A program made the translations under genes and the position numbers. Under the pieces are notes generated by a model, which was not told the DNA's origin, searched no databases, and saw only the letters and a program-made list of their open reading frames with translations. DNA of 64,000 nt from Eikenella exigua (GTDB lineage: Bacteria > Pseudomonadota > Gammaproteobacteria > Burkholderiales > Neisseriaceae), in assembly GCF_008805035.1 (NCBI RefSeq), contig NZ_CP038018.1, positions 992,001-1,056,000 on the forward strand, written 5' to 3'. Positions 54,221 to 62,148 of this stretch are shown here, in pieces (position 1 is the first letter of the stretch; every line of letters begins with the position of its first letter).

Positions 54221-54607
54221 ATGAAGAAAACTCTCTCTCTAGCCGCCATCGCCCTGTTGACCGCCCTGCCCGTTGCCGCTTCCGCCCACGGCCAGCACAG
54301 CCGCAAGCCTGCCCAACAACAGAGCCAGCCGCGCCACGCCCCCGCCCGCCAAGAAGCCGTGTGGATCGATGTGCGCACGCCAGAAGAATATGCTGCAGGC
54401 CACCTGCAAAACTCCAAAAATATTCCGCACGACCAAATCGGCCAACAGATTGCTGCCCACGTTCCCAATAAAAATACCCCCATCAACCTCTACTGCCGTA
54501 GCGGCCGCCGTGCCGAAACCACCAAACAAGTGCTGGAAAGCATGGGCTACACCAACGTGCAAAACCGCGGTAGCTACGTACAGCTTACACGAGCCAACAT
54601 ACGATAA
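54221..54607 (+). CDS. Periplasmic rhodanese-like protein (PspE type)
   Basis: The 128-residue protein has a signal peptide (KKTLSLAAIALLTALPVAASA, cleaved near 22), a short Gln/Pro-rich linker and a single rhodanese domain. VWIDVRTPEEYAAGHLQNS opens the domain, and the active-site loop YCRSGRR carries the catalytic Cys92. Length fits PspE-like thiosulfate sulfurtransferases. The frame is open from 54170, but AAAGG lies 6 bp before the ATG at 54221. Confidence 0.88.
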   Translation: MKKTLSLAAIALLTALPVAASAHGQHSRKPAQQQSQPRHAPARQEAVWIDVRTPEEYAAGHLQNSKNIPHDQIGQQIAAHVPNKNTPINLYCRSGRRAETTKQVLESMGYTNVQNRGSYVQLTRANIR

Positions 54608-54626
54608 TATTTGCAGTTTGACCCAA

Positions 54627-54696
54627 TATCTGAAGCACTTATTCCTTCATACGGCGTTGGCTCACCTTGTATCAAGAAATAAGTGCTTCAGCTATA
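54627..54696. mobile_element. 70-bp miniature element with perfect 14-bp terminal repeats
   Basis: CTGAAGCACTTATT and its exact complement AATAAGTGCTTCAG lie near the two ends, with outer TAT and TATA. The centre CATACGGCGTTGGCTCACCTTG matches the core of the element at 53567-53672, so this is a shortened member of the same subtype. It could fold as a hairpin and end the rhodanese transcript. Confidence 0.7.
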
Positions 54697-54800
54697 TACA
54701 GTATCACCAAAAAAGCCACCTGAAAACGCAGCGCAGCGAAGTTCCTGTGAAGCTAAGATTTCAGGTAGCTTTTTGTTATGCCGGATACAGCTGGCAATCC

Positions 54801-55385
54801 TTACGCGGCTTCGGGCAACGCGAAGATTTCGCGCAGCAGTTTTTTGTAGAAGGCAAAAGCGGTGAGCGCGCCTTGCAGGGCTTGTTCGCGTTCACTGTCG
54901 GAAATGCCCAGATTGTTCAGCTGCTCGGCAAAACGGCGCCAATGTTTGCCCCTGCCATCGGCGTGCGGGCCGAGGTGGCGGGCACCGTGTTCGGCGTTGC
55001 AGCCAAGGTTGTTTTGCGCATCTTTAAACAAGAAGGCAGCGCCCACGTTGGAGCCTTCGGCACAATAGAGCCAGCCCAATGCTTCTGCGCCTTCGGGCTT
55101 GGGAATGGGCAGGGAAACGGCTTTTTCGGCAGCGTTCAGGTCTTGCAGATCGAGGATTACATCATCGTAGCGGGCAAGCTCGGCCAGGCCGGTGATTTTT
55201 TCGTTGAGCTGCGGGTTTTTGTAGATGTCGTCCACAATTTTGTGGAACACGGCTTGCAGCTGCAGGAAGCGGATGTAGTTTTCGGTGTTATCGAAAGGCT
55301 TCACTGACATCACCAGCTCATCCACGCTGTCGTGGGTGGTGCGGCAGTTTTCTTTCAGGTATTGCTTGAAAGGGATATCTTGCAT
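54801..55385 (-). CDS. hemO: Haem oxygenase HemO
   Basis: The 194-residue enzyme opens the haem ring to release iron. The proximal His is in CRTTHDSVDELV (His18), and the distal helix shows LGWLYCAEGSNVGAAFLF with the flexible Gly residues. It resembles neisserial HemO (about 210 residues). AAGGAAAACAAACC precedes the ATG at 55385; the open frame starts at 55418. It lies downstream of the haemoglobin receptor gene on the same strand, giving uptake then iron release. Electron donor unknown. Confidence 0.93.
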   Translation of the reverse strand: MQDIPFKQYLKENCRTTHDSVDELVMSVKPFDNTENYIRFLQLQAVFHKIVDDIYKNPQLNEKITGLAELARYDDVILDLQDLNAAEKAVSLPIPKPEGAEALGWLYCAEGSNVGAAFLFKDAQNNLGCNAEHGARHLGPHADGRGKHWRRFAEQLNNLGISDSEREQALQGALTAFAFYKKLLREIFALPEAA

Positions 55386-55449
55386 GGTTTGTTTTCCTTT
55401 TTTAAAGTGTGTAGCCAACGTAATTCCAGGTAACCTCCCAAGAAGTGCA

Positions 55450-55473
55450 GCGACTACCTGAGCGACTACCTGA
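55450..55473. repeat. Tandem 12-bp DUS-derived repeat
   Basis: GCGACTACCTGA occurs twice head to tail (55450-55461, 55462-55473), a rare direct tandem of a DUS variant, in the gap between the receptor gene and hemO. Confidence 0.7.
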
Positions 55474-55543
55474 AAGTGTAAGCTTCAACGCAATTAAAAC
55501 GAAGCCTCCGCAAGGAAGCGGAGTTTCTGCCATCGGCAAGGAT

Positions 55544-57946
55544 TTAAAACTTAGCTTCAATAACAAGGCTGAAATTGCGGCCCGGGGCGCTGAAGCGTTC
55601 GATACCGGCATGGGTTTGGTTGTTCACACGGTTTACGGTGCCGAATTCGCGGATGCTGCGCAGGGTTTCCCAGGTATAGTAGTGGCGGTTAAACAGGTTG
55701 TAGATGCCGCCACGTATAGTAATGTGTTTTCTGAACTGGTAATTCGCAGTCAGATCGGCCAACCAGATGTTGCTGCTGTGGCGGACAAAAGGGAAAGTGC
55801 GGCCGGTATCGTCATAGGAGGCGATAGTGTCTTCTGGTTTTTTGCGCGCGAAATAGCTGATATTCAAATCCACACCCCAACGATTGTCGGGCTGCTGGTA
55901 GCCGAAACCGATAACACCGTTAAACGGCTGGATAGCGTTAATCGGAATACGTCCGTCAGCTTCGCCTTTGGTGTAATTGGCGGCCAACGTAGTATACATG
56001 CCGGCCGGCAGGCCGATGCTGTCGAGATTCCAGCGTGCTTTCAGCTCCAAACCTTTAATTTCGGCTTGGGAACGGTTTACGTTCTGGTAAACGTCGGCAT
56101 ATTCGCGGTTGCTCAAGGTTTTGTTGGTATAGTTCCAAGTCATAACCTCTCTGTAACCACGATGTACAAAATCGATGAAATCGGTGTAACGGGTGCGGTA
56201 GCCAGAAAGGCGTACATGCCCCCAATTGCCATGCACATCTATGCCCAGCTCAACGTTTTTGGAGCGTTCCGCTTTCAGATTCGGATTGGGCTCAACATAA
56301 AACAAGGTGTTGGGAAAGTAGAACCACATTTCATCGGTGGTGGGCGCGCGGAAACCGGTGCTGTATTTACTCTGCAAGGTTACAGACGGACTGATATTCC
56401 AATCCAGCGCAGCCACATAACTGGGCGAGCTGAAGCGCGCTTGTTGGTTCCAAATACCCTTGGCTTCGAGCTGGCCTTTTACGTCGGGGTTGAAGCTTTC
56501 CGTATCCAAAGTGTGCATTTTGGTGTGGTCGTAGCGCACACCGAGATTCAGCTTGAAGCGTTCGTTAAAGCGCAGAGTGTTGTTCCAATAAAGATTGTAG
56601 TTATTGGATTGGGTGCTGACCAAAAATTCTTTTTCATCGCGATCGGAAGCCAGACGATCGGGATAGAAAACGAAAGTCCAATAACTGGTGTTACTGTTAG
56701 TATTGCGTTTGTGAGAGCCACCCACGCCATATGCCGTATCCCACAATACATTTTTGCCAAAATCGAGATGTTTTTCGGCGGCCACTTTGAATTGGTTGGT
56801 TTCGTAATTCAGACTACGGCGGATAAAGTAGTTTTCGGCACTGCGTCCCATTCGGCGGATGTAATCTTGAGTGGGAATATCCCAAGTCATGGTGGTCATG
56901 CGGATTTTTTGCCGGTCAAGGCTCACGGTCAGCTTATTCCACGGCCCCCAGTCCAGTAGGTTTTCATATTCTAGGCCAACACGGCGGCGATAGGCAACAT
57001 CGCGGCGGTAGCGGTAGCTAGTGCTGTCATAAGCGCCAAAAAGATTAGATAATTCATCTGTTTCCCGATCTTGCCGTGTAGTTTCGTAAATGCCGCTCAG
57101 ATAGTTGCTGTCGTTGAAGTGGTAACCGAGGCGGAATAAATCGGAATGATCTTCGGTGTTTTGTGGGTCGGGAATGCCGCGCGCCACGCCGCTATATTTT
57201 GTGTTGCCGAATTGGTAGTTATTGTTGAAGCTGAGATTTACATCTTTAGCTTCGCTGTAGTTTTTAGTTTCATGTCCGTTGCGCACGGTACCAACCACCA
57301 AAGCGTCAAACTTGCCCAGTCGACCGGCAGCGGTAATGCTGGCCAACCATTGTTCGGAGCGGCTCAGATAACCGGTTTTCATCCCAACATAATAAGGCTT
57401 GTCTTCATCCACATAATCGCGCGGCGACTTGGTACGGTAAATCACCGCACCACCCAAAGCACCGCTGCCGGCCGTGATGGAATCCGCGCCTTTGCTGATG
57501 GTTACTTCGCTCATGTGCTCCAGCTCAGCGGCGTTGCGGTTGGCATTGAAATTGCCGTATGCACCAAACAGCTCCTGGAAGGCAGAGGAAGAGCGGCTTT
57601 CGCCTTGATCAAGACCGTCCACCACAATGGCCACACGGTCTTTATCCACACCCCGGATACTGAAACCGTTGGAGCCGGCCCGGCCGCCTTCGGCCACACT
57701 GATACCGGGGTCATAACGCACCATATCGCGGATATCCTGCACCATTTCTTTATCCAGCTGCTCCCGTCGGATACGTTCACGTCCCAGCTGGCGCGGCGTA
57801 TGTTTGCGGCCTTGGATTTCAATGGTTTCCAATTGGGCAGAACTGGTGTCCTCAGTTTCGCCTGATGCCCAAACCGGGGCGGAAAAGATGCTACACAAAG
57901 CCAAGAATAAAATACTTGGTCGGTGCTGATGGATATGTGTTTTCAT
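55544..57946 (-). CDS. TonB-dependent haemoglobin/haem receptor (HmbR/HpuB/HphR type)
   Basis: The 800-residue receptor has a signal peptide (about 1-27, ending VWA). The TonB box region is LETIEIQG. The plug includes VAEGGRAGSNGFSIRGVDKDRVAIVVDGLDQ-type residues (about 80-115) and ISKGADSITAGSGALGGAV. In the 22-strand barrel the haem-receptor boxes FRAPTTDEMW and PNPNLKAE lie around 510-545. It ends in Phe (VIEAKF). It follows the lipoprotein gene by 125 bp and precedes hemO, so it should import haem taken from the lipoprotein or from haemoglobin. HmbR and HpuB are equally possible by sequence alone. Confidence 0.93.
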   Translation of the reverse strand: MKTHIHQHRPSILFLALCSIFSAPVWASGETEDTSSAQLETIEIQGRKHTPRQLGRERIRREQLDKEMVQDIRDMVRYDPGISVAEGGRAGSNGFSIRGVDKDRVAIVVDGLDQGESRSSSAFQELFGAYGNFNANRNAAELEHMSEVTISKGADSITAGSGALGGAVIYRTKSPRDYVDEDKPYYVGMKTGYLSRSEQWLASITAAGRLGKFDALVVGTVRNGHETKNYSEAKDVNLSFNNNYQFGNTKYSGVARGIPDPQNTEDHSDLFRLGYHFNDSNYLSGIYETTRQDRETDELSNLFGAYDSTSYRYRRDVAYRRRVGLEYENLLDWGPWNKLTVSLDRQKIRMTTMTWDIPTQDYIRRMGRSAENYFIRRSLNYETNQFKVAAEKHLDFGKNVLWDTAYGVGGSHKRNTNSNTSYWTFVFYPDRLASDRDEKEFLVSTQSNNYNLYWNNTLRFNERFKLNLGVRYDHTKMHTLDTESFNPDVKGQLEAKGIWNQQARFSSPSYVAALDWNISPSVTLQSKYSTGFRAPTTDEMWFYFPNTLFYVEPNPNLKAERSKNVELGIDVHGNWGHVRLSGYRTRYTDFIDFVHRGYREVMTWNYTNKTLSNREYADVYQNVNRSQAEIKGLELKARWNLDSIGLPAGMYTTLAANYTKGEADGRIPINAIQPFNGVIGFGYQQPDNRWGVDLNISYFARKKPEDTIASYDDTGRTFPFVRHSSNIWLADLTANYQFRKHITIRGGIYNLFNRHYYTWETLRSIREFGTVNRVNNQTHAGIERFSAPGRNFSLVIEAKF

Positions 57947-58016
57947 GATTCTGTTAAAAAGTTTGAAATAATAAAGGCTACCTGAAAAACAATTTCATTA
58001 ATTAGCCAAATATATT

Positions 58017-58049
58017 GCAGGGTGTGCGCCAAATTGACACATACCCTGC
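58017..58049 (-). terminator. Stable hairpin between lipoprotein and receptor genes
   Basis: GCAGGGT (58017-58023) pairs with ACCCTGC (58043-58049) and GTG with CAC, with a 2-nt bulge. DUS copies lie on both sides (57974-57985, 58053-58064). It may partly stop or stabilise the transcript so that lipoprotein exceeds receptor. Confidence 0.55.
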
Positions 58050-58071
58050 AAAAGGCTACCTGAAAATTAAA

Positions 58072-59037
58072 TTAAGGAGTAAGCGGGGTTAAATCATTTG
58101 AAGTGGAGTTTTCATCACGGTAACTGCGCTGTGGTACTGAACCGCCGAATACGCTGTTGAGGCTTTGGTTGCTACCGAAAGTGATTTTCCCACCAATTTC
58201 GGTACCCGCCGGCCCATAATATCCTTTTTTGCCGAACAGGCCGCCACTTACTTGCCCATCAACGCCACCGGAGGTAACGCTGCCGCTGAAAGTATTGCCA
58301 CTGAGAGTAACATCGCGGAAATTAATATCCGCGCCGAAATCCGCATTGCCTTTGATGGTGCCGCCCACTTTGCCGGTGTTGAAGTTAACAGTCAGCAAGG
58401 AACGTTTGCTTGCGTCTGCTGGATTGTATGTGGAAGCCGTTACCGAGCCATCTTTCACACGGAATGCCCATACTTCATAAGTGGCTTTACCAGTAGGCGC
58501 AGTAGCACCGTTGCGTTTCTGCATATCAGCCACTGGCGCAGCAATACCGCCGGCAAACATATCGATTTGCCCATTGCCGATCCAAACACCGTAGCGAGTG
58601 GCAGTCAAATAGCCGGCAGGCAGGTTGGAATCGAAGCCCTCGCAGCAAACCAATAATTTATTGCCTTCCGGGGTGGATTGAGGGGTAATTTTGGTGGGTT
58701 GTGTTTTGTCGGGAACAAAACGGCCTGAAAAGTTTGGCGGGTTGGTAAACCCATCAAAAGCGTAATCTTTACCATCAGGTGCGCGATAGATGAACTTGTC
58801 GGTCGGGAAAGATTGACCAAACATCATCTGATTCCACGACACATAACGCAGTTGGCCGCTGCCCGTTTGGAAAACGGTAGGGGTATCGCCACTGGTCGCC
58901 GGGCCGAGGATTTTGCTGGGATCAGCCGGCATGAGCGGAGGCACAGGTGCAGTGCCATCGGGAATAGTTACCCCGCCGTTACCCGCACACCCTGCCAACG
59001 CAGCAGCCACAAACAAAGATAAAATTAGGTGTTTCAT
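58072..59037 (-). CDS. Surface lipoprotein with TbpB-like barrel, putative Slam-dependent haem/haemoglobin binder
   Basis: This 321-residue lipoprotein has lipobox LAGC (Cys17) followed by GNGG and a short Pro-rich tether. An N-terminal handle domain (about 40-190) contains a vicinal Cys pair (LVCCEGF). The C-terminal beta-barrel (about 195-300) shows the TbpB/HpuA/hemophilin pattern of short Gly-rich strands: VNFNTGKVGGTIKG, NFRDVTLSGNTFSGSV, GLFGKKGYYGPAGTEIGGKI and SVFGG. Such barrels are recognised by Slam. It is divergent from a Slam gene and upstream of the receptor and hemO. Ligand is inferred from context. Confidence 0.85.
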   Translation of the reverse strand: MKHLILSLFVAAALAGCAGNGGVTIPDGTAPVPPLMPADPSKILGPATSGDTPTVFQTGSGQLRYVSWNQMMFGQSFPTDKFIYRAPDGKDYAFDGFTNPPNFSGRFVPDKTQPTKITPQSTPEGNKLLVCCEGFDSNLPAGYLTATRYGVWIGNGQIDMFAGGIAAPVADMQKRNGATAPTGKATYEVWAFRVKDGSVTASTYNPADASKRSLLTVNFNTGKVGGTIKGNADFGADINFRDVTLSGNTFSGSVTSGGVDGQVSGGLFGKKGYYGPAGTEIGGKITFGSNQSLNSVFGGSVPQRSYRDENSTSNDLTPLTP

Positions 59038-59067
59038 AGTTACTTAATAAGTCCTGCCTTCGTTAAA

Positions 59068-59086
59068 AATAATGGTAATATATCTC
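59068..59086. promoter_or_regulatory. Fur-box-like site in the lipoprotein/Slam divergent region
   Basis: AATAATGGTAATATATCTC matches 13 of 19 positions of the Fur consensus GATAATGATAATCATTATC, with the left two thirds matching best. It lies 31 bp from the lipoprotein start and 103 bp from the Slam start, so it could repress both in iron. Confidence 0.5.
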
Positions 59087-59188
59087 ATTTTTGTAGATAA
59101 GGAAACTGTTTTGTTTGCATGAAATGTCCAAACTTAACGAAACCCTATCTATCATATTCTCATTATTTTCAAGAGACTATTTGTATAT

Positions 59189-60727
59189 ATGCAGATGAAA
59201 ACGAGTGTGTTTCTGATTATTTCTACGTTGTGTGTTGCGCAACACAGCTGGGGAGACACCACACCAGAACAGGATCAGAAACGTTTTTTACAAACAGGGC
59301 AGCAGCAATGGCTGCGGCAGTTGGAAAATAATGTGCAAACGCCTGCAGTAACAGATGGGCAGCAAGCTGCGCCAGTGCTCACACAGCAGGATTTGCTGGC
59401 ACGGCCACAATTATTGGCGCATATGTTAGTGCAAGTGTTAAACAGCCCACCACAGCCGGAATTGCTGGCGGATTTGACTTCGCTGTATGCGCAAATACCG
59501 CAGCCAGACACAGTGTTGCTGCGTCGTGCGCAAGGCATGCAGGCAAAATATACGGGCGATTACGCGCGCGCGGTGCAAATTTACCGGGAATTGGTGGCAG
59601 AAGAGCCGCAGGATGTACGCATCCGCCTGGATTTGGCGGCGATGCTGGCAGAAGATAAGCAATGGCACGAATCGGCGCAGCTATTTGAAACAGTGCAGAA
59701 CAAGCCGGAAGTGCCGGCGGAGGTGCAGAATAATGTGCAACATTATCTGAACCATATCACCAAACAGCAGCAATGGCAGTGGAGCGGTGGGCTTTCCCCT
59801 TCATTTGATAACAATGTGAACAACGCGGCGCTGCCGCATTGCAGCCCGTTCGGCTGCAGCCGAGAGCGCGCAGAAGATGCAGTGGGCATAGCCTACAGCC
59901 TGGGCTTGGCAAAAAACCAGGCATTGGCCGGGCATCACAACCTGCGCGTGCAGCTGGATGTGAGCGGCACCAATTATTACTGGAGCAACAAGTCGGCCTA
60001 CGACAGCACCTACGGCCGCTTGGGCACGGGCTGGCTCTGGCAAGATGCGCGGCAGCGGCTGTTGGTGATGCCGTTTTACCAATTCCAGCTTAGCGGCACA
60101 GACAACTGGGAAAACCGCAAACCACAAAACAACCACACGCTGAAAATGTACATGTGGGCGCACGCTTCCGGACTGCGCACGGAATACAACCACCTGCTCA
60201 CCCCGCGCTGGCAGCTTCATACCGCATTGGATGCCTATCGCCAGTATTACCGAATGAGCGAAAAAGCAGAAATGTATAACGGCTGGTATTTGGGGGAAAG
60301 CATTTCCCTGGCCTGGCGCGCCACATCGCGCAACACGCTGTATGCCGGGCTGAATTTCAACCAGATGCTGCCAGAACAGTCCACCCTGCGCAGCAAACCG
60401 AACAATGCCGCCTACCACCGCCACGGCATCGGCGCAGGCTGGATTCACGATTGGGATGCTCTAGGCGGCCTCTCCACCCGGCTTAACGTCTCCTTCGCCG
60501 AACGCCTTTTCCGTGGCACCGCGCTAAACATCACTCCGCAAGGCTTCCCGCCCGAACAACGCCGCGACCGCGAGATCCAATACTCTGCTTCACTGTGGCA
60601 CAGAAACTGGACCATCCTAGGCCTAACCCCGAAGTTGAATTTCTCTTGGCAGCGCATCCGCAGCAGCCATGTGTGGGCAGAACATAAAAGCCGGCAAGTA
60701 TTTGTAGAATTGGAAAAGCAGTTTTAA
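59189..60727 (+). CDS. Slam: surface lipoprotein assembly modulator (DUF560)
   Basis: This 512-residue outer-membrane protein has a signal peptide (about 1-22) and a periplasmic TPR-rich domain (about 95-185; LLRRAQGMQAKYTGDYARAV and LDLAAMLAEDKQWHESA). A 14-strand DUF560 barrel starts at WQWSGGLSPSFDNNVNNA (about 190) and ends in Phe (ELEKQF). This is the Slam architecture, which moves TbpB-, HpuA- or hemophilin-like clients to the cell surface. Start ATG 59189; an in-frame ATG at 59195 is possible. The divergent lipoprotein is the obvious client. Confidence 0.92.
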   Translation: MQMKTSVFLIISTLCVAQHSWGDTTPEQDQKRFLQTGQQQWLRQLENNVQTPAVTDGQQAAPVLTQQDLLARPQLLAHMLVQVLNSPPQPELLADLTSLYAQIPQPDTVLLRRAQGMQAKYTGDYARAVQIYRELVAEEPQDVRIRLDLAAMLAEDKQWHESAQLFETVQNKPEVPAEVQNNVQHYLNHITKQQQWQWSGGLSPSFDNNVNNAALPHCSPFGCSRERAEDAVGIAYSLGLAKNQALAGHHNLRVQLDVSGTNYYWSNKSAYDSTYGRLGTGWLWQDARQRLLVMPFYQFQLSGTDNWENRKPQNNHTLKMYMWAHASGLRTEYNHLLTPRWQLHTALDAYRQYYRMSEKAEMYNGWYLGESISLAWRATSRNTLYAGLNFNQMLPEQSTLRSKPNNAAYHRHGIGAGWIHDWDALGGLSTRLNVSFAERLFRGTALNITPQGFPPEQRRDREIQYSASLWHRNWTILGLTPKLNFSWQRIRSSHVWAEHKSRQVFVELEKQF

Positions 60728-60888
60728 CGTGAGGCTACCTGAAAGCGAAGCAGAGCGGATACCCGTATCCAACAAAACTTGGGATGCCCTCGCCTACTGC
60801 TATTATGGCCGCAATGTCAGAGATGTCTGATTCAGAAATCCGATCTATGCTTAGTAGCGCATAGCTACTGTGAATACATCAAAACAAA

Positions 60889-60944
60889 AGGCTACCTGAA
60901 ATTTTAGCTTCGCAGAAACTCGCAAGCTCGTTTTCAGGTAGCCT
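60889..60944. terminator. Inverted DUS pair between convergent genes
   Basis: AGGCTACCTGAA (60889-60900) and TTCAGGTAGCCT (60933-60944) with an inner AGCTTCGCAG...CTCGCAAGCT stem, between Slam and the flavodoxin-like gene. A single DUS also lies at about 60733. Confidence 0.65.
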
Positions 60945-60979
60945 TTCTTTCTTACCAATATCTGCATCCAACAGCCACC

Positions 60980-61894
60980 TCACTCCCCAGACGGCGCGGC
61001 ATAATACTCCCGCTCCCGCCGCCTCTGCTCGCGGCGCAGTGGGGCAAGCAAGGTTTTAAGCAGCGCGCCGATCGGCACCACGGTGAGAATTATCCCCAGC
61101 AGAAACACGATATACACACACAACACCAGCCGCCTCAAGAGCGGCGACACATGCCCGGCAGCCATCGCCAGCTTGCCCCACACCAAAAAGCTGCGGTGCC
61201 CCACACGCTCGCTGGCCATCAGTTTTTCGTTTATCTTCACCGCGCCCATGTGTTGCAGCAGTGTTTTGTCTAATGTTTCATCGTGCTGCAAAGCTTCAGC
61301 GGTGCGCTGCCCGAAACGCGCCGCATCGGCGATTTCTGCTTCGCTGATGCCCGCAGGCGGCAGCCAATGCACGGCTTGCCGCTTGCCGGTAAACATCCAC
61401 AGCGGCGTGGTAATGAAACTGGCCGCGCTGCCGCATTGGTCGATTTTCACCACATTGCCCACTAGCCGTGCGCCCGCATCGGCCAGTAAGCGTTTCATTT
61501 TTTCTTGCGCCATCAGCCACATATTGCGGCAGCCGATTAATGTAATTACCGGTGTATCGCGCAACACCTGCCGCGCGGTTTCGCTTTGCAGAAATGCCGT
61601 AATCGGCTGGGCGGGCGACAAAAACCATACGCTGTAGGCAATCACCACCAAGTCATACCGCTCGTGTGCCAAAACAGGCGGCTCAATGGGGGCGGGTTGT
61701 AAATGTACGGTTTCGGGAAAGGCATCGAAAAACGGCAGGAAGCGCCAGGGGAAAGCAAACGGCTGTGCCGGCCGCAGCACCACATCGTCCACTTCAACTC
61801 CTGCCGCGCCGCGTATATCGCGTAGAAAACTCTCTTTCAAGCGCACCAACTGCCCGCTCTGTGAATACGACACCACCAACACACGTTTGCTCAT
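60980..61894 (-). CDS. Flavodoxin-fold protein with C-terminal membrane helices
   Basis: This 304-residue protein starts with a flavodoxin-type FMN loop, VLVVSYSQSGQL (about 4-15), and has YDLVVIAYSVWFLSPAQPI (about 80-98) and ITLIGCRNMW (about 115), as in NAD(P)H:quinone-reductase-like proteins. Near the C-terminus are hydrophobic helices (LVLCVYIVFLLGIILTVVPIGALL), so the domain is held at the membrane. It resembles proteins sometimes labelled dialkylresorcinol condensing enzyme, but no such biosynthetic cluster is adjacent. GGGATAACA precedes the ATG. Confidence 0.72.
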   Translation of the reverse strand: MSKRVLVVSYSQSGQLVRLKESFLRDIRGAAGVEVDDVVLRPAQPFAFPWRFLPFFDAFPETVHLQPAPIEPPVLAHERYDLVVIAYSVWFLSPAQPITAFLQSETARQVLRDTPVITLIGCRNMWLMAQEKMKRLLADAGARLVGNVVKIDQCGSAASFITTPLWMFTGKRQAVHWLPPAGISEAEIADAARFGQRTAEALQHDETLDKTLLQHMGAVKINEKLMASERVGHRSFLVWGKLAMAAGHVSPLLRRLVLCVYIVFLLGIILTVVPIGALLKTLLAPLRREQRRREREYYAAPSGE

Positions 61895-62019
61895 TGTTAT
61901 CCCGGCTTCCCAGTTTAAAACGGCGGGATTCTAAATTTTAGCGGTTTTATTGTCAAATCAACGGGTTTATTCTGAAACGGGCTGGATGAAACCATATTGA
62001 ATTCTGCTCAAACATCACT

Positions 62020-62054
62020 TTCAGGTAGCCTGCTGTACGGTAAGGCTACCTGAA
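62020..62054. repeat. Inverted DUS pair upstream of mpl
   Basis: TTCAGGTAGCCT (62020-62031) and AGGCTACCTGAA (62043-62054) in a divergent gap, followed by a CCGCTATAAT promoter box (TATAAT at 62109-62114). Confidence 0.55.
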
Positions 62055-62148
62055 AGCCTAATCCGCGGCATAGCAGGAATCGCCATGCCCGCCGCCGCGC
62101 CAATCCGCTATAATTCCGCCTTTCCATTTCCAGATAAGGCTTTCGGCT

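Noticed and set aside
54273..55307. 344-codon plus-strand frame across the rhodanese gene and opposite hemO
   Set aside because: It overlaps two supported genes in other frames and crosses a miniature element.
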